Shown: in pieces, positions 16,908-23,947 of the stretch
Layout: each line of letters opens with the position of its first letter
Numbering within the stretch: the stretch's first letter is position 1
Source of the DNA: Poriferisodalis sp963663635
GTDB taxonomy: Bacteria; Actinomycetota; Acidimicrobiia; Acidimicrobiales; Poriferisodalaceae
NCBI GenBank assembly: GCA_963663635.2
Contig: CAXXMY010000009.1
Span: 248,001-312,000 of the forward strand
Direction of reading: 5' to 3'
DNA length: 64,000 nucleotides
Notes under the pieces: generated by a model
The model's database searches: none
What the model was told of the DNA's origin: nothing
Seen by the model: the letters and a program-made list of their open reading frames with translations, nothing else
Made by a program: the position numbers and the translations under genes

Positions 16908-17923
16908 ACGGCGAGGCGGACACCGAGGCACTGCTTGCGGTCTCAGATCTTGTCGTCAAGTATCGGAGCCCTCGCAGCCTCTTCCATCTTGCGGCGGCCG
17001 ATATTCACGCCGTCAACGGCGTCAGCCTCGACATCGCTGCGGGACAGACGCTGGGCCTCGTCGGCGAGTCTGGTTCGGGGAAGTCAAGCACGGGCAACAC
17101 GATTCTGGGCATCGTGCGTGCCGAATCCGGATCGGTGCGCTTCGACGGGGTCGAGCTGACCACCTTGGAGGGCAAGTACCCCAAGGCCATCCGCCGCGAC
17201 ATTCAGGCCGTCTTTCAAGACCCCGCTTCGTCGCTGAACCCGTCGATGGTCATTGCGGACATCCTGGGTGAGCCGCTCGACATCCACGAGCGCCTCGGCA
17301 AGGCGGCCCGACTCGCGGCCTGCGAGGAGCTGCTGGAGCTCGTCGGGCTGTCCCGCGAGCATCTCGAACGCAAACCGCACGAGTTCTCCGGCGGGCAACG
17401 CCAGCGCATCGCCATCGCGCGGGCCCTGGCGTTGCGCCCGCGACTGCTCATCCTGGACGAGCCGGTGAGCGCCCTGGACGTGTCCACGCAGAGCCAGGTG
17501 ATTAATCTCCTCGAGGAACTTCAGGAACGGCTCGGGCTCACCTACCTGCTGATCGCACACGATCTCGCCGTGGTGCACCATGCCAGCGATCGCATCGCAG
17601 TGATGTACCTGGGCAGCATCGTCGAGGAGGGCCCAGCCGAAGAGCTGTACGCCGAGCCAGCGCATCCCTATACCCAGGCCCTGTTGGCCGCGGTGCCGGT
17701 CGCGAACCCGGTTCGCCAACGCGAGCGGCGCTCCGGCGGCCGCATGAGCACAGGCGAGATTCCCAGCCCGCTCAACCTCCCCTCGGGCTGTCCGTACCGC
17801 ACTCGCTGCCCGCACGCTCACGATGCGTGCGTTAACGATCACCCTCCGATGATCGATCTGGGCAATGACCGACAGGTGGCCTGCGTCCTCTACACCGGCG
17901 ACAGCAAGGAGACCAATGGATGA
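16904..17923 (+). CDS. Oligopeptide-type ABC transporter ATP-binding protein (DppF-like)
   Basis: This 339-residue protein is the second ATPase of the importer. Motifs in order are Walker A GESGSGKSSTGN, Q-loop FQDPASSLNPS, signature FSGGQRQRIAIARALAL, Walker B LLILDEPVSALDVSTQ and H-loop AHDLAVVHH. The C-terminal oligopeptide_ABC extension has SGCPYRTRCPHAHDAC. Together with the fused permease-ATPase and the DppB-like permease it makes a complete membrane and energy module. It starts in the ATGA overlap with the fusion gene and its own stop overlaps the hydrolase gene the same way, so the whole set is translated as one coupled operon. Confidence 0.96.
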   Translation: MNGEADTEALLAVSDLVVKYRSPRSLFHLAAADIHAVNGVSLDIAAGQTLGLVGESGSGKSSTGNTILGIVRAESGSVRFDGVELTTLEGKYPKAIRRDIQAVFQDPASSLNPSMVIADILGEPLDIHERLGKAARLAACEELLELVGLSREHLERKPHEFSGGQRQRIAIARALALRPRLLILDEPVSALDVSTQSQVINLLEELQERLGLTYLLIAHDLAVVHHASDRIAVMYLGSIVEEGPAEELYAEPAHPYTQALLAAVPVANPVRQRERRSGGRMSTGEIPSPLNLPSGCPYRTRCPHAHDACVNDHPPMIDLGNDRQVACVLYTGDSKETNG

Positions 17924-18903
17924 ACACTCACGCAGCTGGGACCTACGCGGGCACTGGCCCGCACCCGGTGGGAAAGGCCGAGCACCTGAGGGTGGTGGAT
18001 GAGCGGCGCGACCGCGAGATCGAGATCACCTGCCGCTACCCCACTGAGGCCGGCTCCCACAAGCTGCTCGTTTGGTGTCACGGGTTGGGCGGATCGCGCC
18101 ATCGCAGCGTGGAATTGACCCGACTGTGGGCAAGCCACGGGTTCGTCGTCATCCAGCCGACGTTCCTGGACTCGATTGAGCACGTCGCGCGGGACTATCC
18201 CGATCTCGGGCTCAAACGGCACCACATTGACAACAACGAATGGGTCTCCGTACCCGAGATCTTCGAGTTCATGATCGGCCGCTTGCTCCAGCCCCCGTGG
18301 TGGCTAGCCCGCGTCGCGGACGTGAAGGCTGTCCTGGACCAAGCGCCCACACTGCTCGACGAGGTCGCGGAATTCGCCGGAACCGTCGACGGCGAGCGCG
18401 TCGGCGTCGGCGGCCACTCCTTCGGCGCCTACACCAGCCAGCTCGTTTCGGGGGTCACGATCAACCTGCCGGGCGAGGGGCCGACGTCGCTCCGCGACGA
18501 CCGGGTGGGTGCCGTGGTGATCGCCAGCGGTCAGGGCCGCAACCAGCAAGGTCTCCGGGACGGCTCGTGGGACACGATGGCCTGTCCGATACTCAACATC
18601 ACCGGCAGCAAGGACATGGGAGCCACGACCGACGATCCGAATTGGAAGCGTGAGCCGTTCCTGTTCGCACCACCCGGCGACAAGTACGAAGCCTGGATGG
18701 AGGGTGCCGACCACGGGCTGGGAGGCATCAGCGGGAATATTTCGAATTTCGTTGAGAACGCCGACCAGAGGAGGATCGTCGAACAGACGACGCTGGCCTT
18801 CTGGCGGGCCTACATCGCCGGCGATGCCGACGCGATGGCGTGGCTCAACTCTGACTCGCCGAGCGAGTTCGGCGCGCCGGTCCTGTCCTTCGAGCGAGGA
18901 TGA
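17920..18903 (+). CDS. Alpha/beta hydrolase (dienelactone/PAF-acetylhydrolase-like)
   Basis: This 327-residue protein has an alpha/beta-hydrolase fold. The oxyanion region is LLVWCHGLGGSRHRS, the nucleophile elbow is GVGGHSFGAYTSQ (serine in GHSFG), a likely acid is the aspartate in NITGSKDMGAT, and the catalytic histidine is probably in MEGADHGLGGISG. No signal peptide is visible, so it is probably cytoplasmic. It is coupled by ATGA to the transporter ATPase and is followed by a CoA-transferase, which suggests that an imported ester, lactone or amide is hydrolysed and then activated as a CoA thioester. That pathway is inference and the substrate is unknown. Confidence 0.85.
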   Translation: MNTHAAGTYAGTGPHPVGKAEHLRVVDERRDREIEITCRYPTEAGSHKLLVWCHGLGGSRHRSVELTRLWASHGFVVIQPTFLDSIEHVARDYPDLGLKRHHIDNNEWVSVPEIFEFMIGRLLQPPWWLARVADVKAVLDQAPTLLDEVAEFAGTVDGERVGVGGHSFGAYTSQLVSGVTINLPGEGPTSLRDDRVGAVVIASGQGRNQQGLRDGSWDTMACPILNITGSKDMGATTDDPNWKREPFLFAPPGDKYEAWMEGADHGLGGISGNISNFVENADQRRIVEQTTLAFWRAYIAGDADAMAWLNSDSPSEFGAPVLSFERG

Positions 18904-18907
18904 CCGC

Positions 18908-19963
18908 GTGACACGACCGGCACCGCTCGACGGCATCCGGGTGATCGACCTGACCCAGGTGCTCGCTGGTCCTTACTGCACCTACCAGCTGGCTTTGCTC
19001 GGGGCTGAAGTCCTCAAGATCGAGCCGCCGGACGGCGAATGGACTCGCTTCGGCGGTGGTGTCGACGAGCTCGTGCCGCAGGGTCTCGGCTTGGTGTTCT
19101 GCGTGCAGAACAGTGACAAGCAGTGCCTCGAGATCGACCTGAAGGACCCAGCCGGCGTGGCTGCCGTGCTCGGCCTGGCCGAAGATGCCGACGTGTTCGT
19201 CGAGAACTTCCGGCCCGGTGTCGCCGAACGTCTCGGTGTCGGAGTCGATGCCGTGCAGGCACGCAACCCCAACATCGTCTACTGCTCGCTGTCGGCGTAT
19301 GGAGCCGAAGGCCCGCTCGGAGGCCGCCCGGCCTACGACCACGTCGTGCAGGCGATGGCCGGGATCATGGAGACCACTGGCACCGACGATATGGGTCCGG
19401 TGAAGGTCGGCGCCCCGTATATCGACTACGCCTCGGGTCTGAACGGAGCATTCGCGGTGCTCGCGGCGCTGCGTGAACGTGATCGCACGGGCGTTGGCCA
19501 AGTGGTTGACGTGTCCGTGCTCGACACAGCGATGAACCTCATGGCGTCCAACGTCTCGTTCGTCGCAACAACCGGGAACGAATATCCCAAGCTCGGCAAC
19601 GGAGCCGCCAGCGGGGCACCCTCGTCGGGCTGCTTTGTGACTTCCGATGGCAGCCTGCTGATGCTCGCAGCGAACAATGAGCGTCAGTTCCGCGATCTCT
19701 GCGCGTGTGTGGGCGTGGCGGCCTGCGACGAGCGTTTCGCAGATCCGGCCACGCGGGCAAAGAATCAACCCGCGTTGCGGGCATTGCTCGACGAGGCATT
19801 CGCCACCGACACCGCTGCGGTCTGGGAGCACAAGCTTGCTGCACAGGGTGTCCCGGCTGCCCGGGTTCGCAAGCTGTCAGAGACCCTGTCCGAAGGCCAG
19901 CCCGCTGGACGCACAAGTGACCAACACACCTATCTGCTCAGGTCCTCTGCCTCTGACCAGTGA
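18908..19963 (+). CDS. CaiB/BaiF family III CoA-transferase, C-terminus shortened
   Basis: The 351-residue product is a family III CoA-transferase: LDGIRVIDLTQVLAGPYCTYQLALLGAEVLKIEPP at the N-terminus, then NSDKQCLEIDLKDPAG, FVENFRPGVAERLGVG, and a YDHVVQAMAG region. The likely catalytic aspartate of such transferases falls near GGRPAYDHVV. It starts at a GTG four bases after the hydrolase stop. Family members usually have 380-400 residues and end with a conserved loop (…PPxLGxHTxEVL). Here homology fades after RVRKLSETLSEGQPAGR and a short unrelated tail ends at 19963, just before the restriction-modification genes. The 3' end was probably replaced when those genes arrived. Confidence 0.85.
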   Translation: MTRPAPLDGIRVIDLTQVLAGPYCTYQLALLGAEVLKIEPPDGEWTRFGGGVDELVPQGLGLVFCVQNSDKQCLEIDLKDPAGVAAVLGLAEDADVFVENFRPGVAERLGVGVDAVQARNPNIVYCSLSAYGAEGPLGGRPAYDHVVQAMAGIMETTGTDDMGPVKVGAPYIDYASGLNGAFAVLAALRERDRTGVGQVVDVSVLDTAMNLMASNVSFVATTGNEYPKLGNGAASGAPSSGCFVTSDGSLLMLAANNERQFRDLCACVGVAACDERFADPATRAKNQPALRALLDEAFATDTAAVWEHKLAAQGVPAARVRKLSETLSEGQPAGRTSDQHTYLLRSSASDQ

Positions 19964-20029
19964 TATTGCCGGTGCGAGAACCTCAATTTCGGACGTTGTC
20001 ATCACCCTGCCAACGAACAACCCGGTGCG

Positions 20030-20969
20030 TCAGTCGTAGGGTCCCAGAAACTTGTCGCCGTCGAAGTGAACCAAGTGGTCGGGCGACTCGGCGATCCAAA
20101 CGTCTGTCTCCCACGCGATGTCTGATGCGCATTGTCGGAAGGTGGAACGGTCGGCGAACGCAGTGATGTAGATGATGTCGAGCGACGCCGAACGCAAGAG
20201 TTGACCAAGCTCGTTCCGGCGCTTGGCGTCGACCGGACCATGTGATGTCACCGCTTCTACGACGACCAGCCAGTTGCGCGGTGCGACGTGCACGATCAGG
20301 TCGGGCATCTTGCCGTGGCGGCCGGTGTGAATGCCGGCCTCAACGAAGGCGTTCTCATCGAAGACCGCGAACTTCGCGTCGGCGTCGCCGATGTACCACA
20401 CCTGACCGCCGGGCGTGAAACGTGGACAGAATTCCTCGACTACCTGCACTATCAGTGGATTCTGACCGCCCGGCGACAAGTCAATCTCCGAGCCGTCAGG
20501 GAGCCGGACTGGGATGCGACGCATCTCGCGTTCCCGCTCGAGGCGGCTGGCCAAGGTCCCGACGCGTGCCAAGTAGTCGTCGCGAAGCTGCTGCCACTCC
20601 GGCGTTCCGTGCGCTCGCATGAGGCCCAACGCAAGGCTGCCGACTTGGTACGCAGTTAGGCCGCTATTGGTCGGACGGCCGGGTTCATCCGGATTCAGGA
20701 TGGCGAGCCCAGCGTCACAGAATTGGTGCACCGTCTGGCGCCTCACGGTCTCGCGTGTATTCGGCGCATAGTCCTTGCCGTACCGCAGGCGCATGAAGTC
20801 CATCATCTCGGTGACGCTGCGCAGAGGCGCTGTCGCGCTGGACCACGCACTTGTCGGGGCACACGTCAAGAAGCGCCAACAGCACCAGGGCGGAGCGCTC
20901 GTTGCGCTGTGCGGGCGGGAAGCCGAGTTCAGCCAGAACGCCGCGCGCCTCGGCGATGCGGTCGCTCAC
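20030..20969 (-). pseudogene. BsuBI/PstI-type restriction endonuclease, frameshifted
   Basis: The protein matches the type II endonuclease family of BsuBI and PstI (known site CTGCAG). The N-terminal helical domain is split between two frames. One reads MSDRIAEARGVLAELGFPPAQRNERSALVLLALLDVCPDK from 20969, and the other reads AWSSATAPLRSVTEMMDFMRLRYGKDYAPNTRETVRRQ and continues intact to 20030. One surplus base at 20849 (minus strand AAG-T-GCG) explains the break; removing it gives a continuous ~312-residue enzyme. The C-terminal catalytic domain is complete, with PGGQVWYIGDADAKFAVF, KMPDLIVHVAPRNWLVVVEAV and SHGPVDAKRRNELG. The start overlaps the methylase stop. Either the gene is inactive or the base is a sequencing error. 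Confidence 0.82.
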
Positions 20970-22417
20970 CAGGCACCCGACAACGACGGGACGTGTCGGG
21001 TCACGAGCGAATCAATGGCTGACTGCTCGAACTCGCAGGCACGCGACTCGGCACCCAAGGCCACGAGCGCGTCACGGCTTGGGCAGCGCAGCGATCGAAG
21101 GTCAGTGGCGTTGACCTGCGTGTGGCCATTGAACTGCCGGAAGAACAGGTCCACGGCCGTGGAGTTCAAGTAGGCCGCCAGCCCCCATGCCAAGTCCGGC
21201 TCCATGCCGGCGTTAGAACAGTGCAGCACATTGATGTGGTTCTCCATAGCGACCACCGCGCCCGGCAAATCGTCACGTTCGAGCACTGCGGCGACCACGC
21301 GGCGGCGCTCCTCTTTCGCCGAGAATCTCCGGACGAGCACATAGTCGCCAGCGGGCAGGAACATGCCCCGCGTTTGGTGGTCCGACGCAATAGCGCTGGG
21401 TTTGTCACTAGACCCGTTGGGCCATTCGATGCGGCCCCGACGCATGTGCGCCGGGTAGATCAACGGGACATCCTGCGGTGTGCATTCCGAGCGCAGGAAA
21501 TCACGCGAGCGGAAGTCGACGACTCGGCCCGTGGACACTGTCACCGCCAATTCGCGCATGGACGCCGGGAGCGCGCCCATGCGCTCCGCGAGAACAACGC
21601 TGGAGCGGTCCTCGGGGATACGTATAAAGCGATCAGCGTCGTCGGGATGCACCACCGAAGCGGCACTTACCCGGTGGCGGCGAGGCATGTCGAGGCCAGT
21701 GCCCGAGCTTGCTGCAATCTGAACTGTCGAGTGCTCGCCGCCTCGCTCGATGCGGAACACGATGGTCTCCTGGAGCACAGCACCGTCGCGGAACGCTGCG
21801 TCGCGCGCATCGAAGACATGGATGTCGCGCAGCACATTGCCGTCCAGCAACCCCCGTCGGAACGACTTGAAGTAGGTGCCATTGCAGAAGCTCCGAGGTG
21901 TTATCGCCACGAGCTGGCCCCTCGGCGCGAGCAAGCGGCTCGCGAGCCACACAAAGGCGGAGCAGAGGTTGCTGGTCCGAATGCCCAGCCGCCGGAGCCG
22001 TTCGCATTCCGCCGATGATGCACTCAGCTTGCCGTAGGGCGGGTTCATGATCACCAAATCGAACCGCTCATGCGACTGGTCGAAGACGCCGGGTGCAACC
22101 TGTGCCGCCGCCCAGGCCAGGAAATCGGCGTTCACAGCGCGGGTTCTTGCCGAGGGCAGCGCCAGCGAGCACTCGGCGAGCGTTGCTTCGAGATCGTCAA
22201 TGAGGTCGCTGTCGATCTCCACAGCTGTCACGTCCAAGTCGCACTGCCACTGTTCGCGCTGGACACGGTCGGCCAATGCCGCGGAGAGCGATCCGACACC
22301 TGCACCGGCGTCGAGAACACGCACTGCGCCTCCCGGCGGTTCGAACATGTCGGCCAGCAGCGCCGCCACCTCCGAAGGCGTGAAGAACTGTCCTAGCGCT
22401 GAGCGCCGATCCGGCAC
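20966..22417 (-). CDS. BsuBI/PstI-type N6-adenine DNA methyltransferase
   Basis: This 483-residue frame is the cognate methylase of the adjacent BsuBI/PstI-type endonuclease and should modify adenine in CTGCAG. It shows LGQFFTPSEVAALLADMF near the N-terminus, the SAM motif VLDAGAGVGSLSAALADRV, the catalytic NPPY in LVIMNPPYGKLSAS, and the target-recognition region in the C-terminal half. The usual N-terminal segment is encoded in another frame upstream (from the ATG at 22499: ...NARVADLLGSAERRRVTAAERA). A single extra base near 22420 separates it from VPDRRSALGQFF. Translation could start at the internal GTG at 22417, losing ~27 residues, so activity is uncertain. Methylase-first, then overlapping endonuclease, is a typical type II order. 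Confidence 0.88.
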   Translation of the reverse strand: MPDRRSALGQFFTPSEVAALLADMFEPPGGAVRVLDAGAGVGSLSAALADRVQREQWQCDLDVTAVEIDSDLIDDLEATLAECSLALPSARTRAVNADFLAWAAAQVAPGVFDQSHERFDLVIMNPPYGKLSASSAECERLRRLGIRTSNLCSAFVWLASRLLAPRGQLVAITPRSFCNGTYFKSFRRGLLDGNVLRDIHVFDARDAAFRDGAVLQETIVFRIERGGEHSTVQIAASSGTGLDMPRRHRVSAASVVHPDDADRFIRIPEDRSSVVLAERMGALPASMRELAVTVSTGRVVDFRSRDFLRSECTPQDVPLIYPAHMRRGRIEWPNGSSDKPSAIASDHQTRGMFLPAGDYVLVRRFSAKEERRRVVAAVLERDDLPGAVVAMENHINVLHCSNAGMEPDLAWGLAAYLNSTAVDLFFRQFNGHTQVNATDLRSLRCPSRDALVALGAESRACEFEQSAIDSLVTRHVPSLSGAW

Positions 22418-22757
22418 GAGCGCGCTCGGCGGCCGTCACACGGCGCCGCTCTGCGGACCCAAGCAGATCAGCCACGCGTGCGTTGTCAATAACAGCCATA
22501 AACCCCGTCAAGTTCGAACTCGAGACCTTCGCTGAGCTTAGGGAGCGGGCGCAGCCACTTCGGTGGACATTGTCGAGCGCGACGCCCGATCGCAACCACC
22601 TGCGTGATCACCTTCGGCGCCGCTGAGCCCCGCTGTTTGATGCGGTGGCTTCGATAGCGGATCGTGCTTTCGGCACCGGAAACTTAAAGCCATCGGCGCG
22701 ATGCGGCAACAACTTTGAGTCTCAGGATCATCGCATCAGACCCAATGTGCGTGCCCT

Positions 22758-23846
22758 CTAGAGCAGATCGGCGGCCAGCGCGTCGAGGGGGACGCGCGGT
22801 CGGGTTCCGACATGGGAGATGACCTCGGCGGCCGCCACTGAGCCGAGTCGGCCACATCGTTCGAGGTCGTCTCCCCGAGCGAGGCCGTAGAGCACGCCAG
22901 CGGCGTACAGATCGCCCGCACCGGTCCGGTCGACCACCTCGTCGACCGGCTCGACCGGAACATTGACGATCTCATCAGGTGTGACGAACACGGCTCCCGC
23001 AGCCGACAGCGTCACCGATGCAATGTCCACTCGGCCCTGCACCGTCGCGAGCGCTTCGTCGAGGTCATCTGTTTCGTACAGGGCCTTCAGCTCGGCTGCG
23101 TTGGCGAACAGCACGTTCGTGCAGCGATCCACCATGTCGATGAACTCGCGTCGGTGGCGCTCCACGCAGAACGAGTCAGAAAGGCTGAGGGCAACCTGGC
23201 AGTCGTTGTCAGCAGAGGCGCAGTGCTCAGCCACCTCGCGAAGCGCAGCCCTCGCCGCCGTCGGGTCCCAGAGGTAGCCCTCGAGCAGCACCGTCCGAGC
23301 GCGACTCACCATGGCCCAGTCCACATCGGCCGGTGCGAATCCGGCGGAAGCCCCCAGGTAGGTGCTCATGGTGCGCTCGCCGTCAGGCGTGATGACGACG
23401 GTGCAGCGGCCTGTCGGATCGTCGGCCGGCGCCCGTGCGGTTGCGTGTTCGACTCCATGCGCAGCCATGTCGGCGACGAACAGGTCTCCCAGGGCGTCCT
23501 CGCATACGCGACCCATGTACCCGGCCCTGCCGCCCAGCGCCGCGATGCCCAGCATCGTGTTCGCGACCGAGCCGCCAGGCGTCATCTCGTCAGCTCCCCC
23601 GAGCATCTCGACGAGCGCCGTGAGCTCGACGGCCCGTTGGGTATCCACCAGCGTCATCGCTCCCTTGACGACACCCAGCTGGGTGACCATGGATTCGTCG
23701 GTGCGCAGGAGCACGTCCACCATCGCATTGCCGATGCCTACGACATCGAGTGCACTGCCGGCGCCCATTGCATCGGGTGCGTTGCCGGCGCCCATTGCAT
23801 CGGGTGCGTTGCCGGCGCCGACGGCGTCGGGCTGCTGGGTCTCCAC
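22758..23846 (-). CDS. PfkB-family carbohydrate/nucleoside kinase (adenosine kinase-like)
   Basis: This is a ribokinase-fold kinase. The core begins LDVVGIGNAMVDVLLRTDE, a typical adenosine-kinase-like start. It has GGSVANTMLGIAALGGRAGYMGRV and ends with the catalytic signature VDRTGAGDLYAAGVLYGLARG, whose aspartate is the base. The start is uncertain. A 27-base unit is repeated before the core, so the frame reads GAGNAPDAM twice before GAGSALDVVGIG. Candidate starts are GTG at 23846 (AGGAG directly adjacent) and ATGs at 23795 and 23768. It is divergent from the aminopeptidase gene at 23948. The substrate is not resolved; PfkB kinases of this branch act on adenosine or sugars. Confidence 0.88.
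   Translation of the reverse strand: METQQPDAVGAGNAPDAMGAGNAPDAMGAGSALDVVGIGNAMVDVLLRTDESMVTQLGVVKGAMTLVDTQRAVELTALVEMLGGADEMTPGGSVANTMLGIAALGGRAGYMGRVCEDALGDLFVADMAAHGVEHATARAPADDPTGRCTVVITPDGERTMSTYLGASAGFAPADVDWAMVSRARTVLLEGYLWDPTAARAALREVAEHCASADNDCQVALSLSDSFCVERHRREFIDMVDRCTNVLFANAAELKALYETDDLDEALATVQGRVDIASVTLSAAGAVFVTPDEIVNVPVEPVDEVVDRTGAGDLYAAGVLYGLARGDDLERCGRLGSVAAAEVISHVGTRPRVPLDALAADLL
23757..23820. repeat. 27-bp tandem repeat in the 5' part of the PfkB kinase gene
   Basis: Two perfect 27-bp copies (23757-23783 and 23784-23810) and the start of a third encode the repeated nonapeptide DAMGAGNAP, which imitates the protein's own N-terminal LDVVGIGNAM. The in-frame length adds nine residues per copy. 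It looks like a local duplication of the start region. Confidence 0.8.
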
Positions 23847-23947
23847 TCCTGTGGGCTTAGCACCTCGGCTGGCCCACTCGCAGGTTCGATTCGGATGAAC
23901 ACGTGGCGCCAGCAACGAGAGCGCACCCCGTCGGTAGTGTGCGCGCC

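Noticed and set aside
15801..16931. Minus-strand open frame of 376 codons opposite the permease-ATPase fusion
   Set aside because: Walker and signature motifs lie on the plus strand; the minus frame has no recognisable domain.
22500..22757. Gap between the methylase and the PfkB kinase considered for a C-protein (controller) gene of the restriction system
   Set aside because: No helix-turn-helix frame of suitable length is present on either strand.
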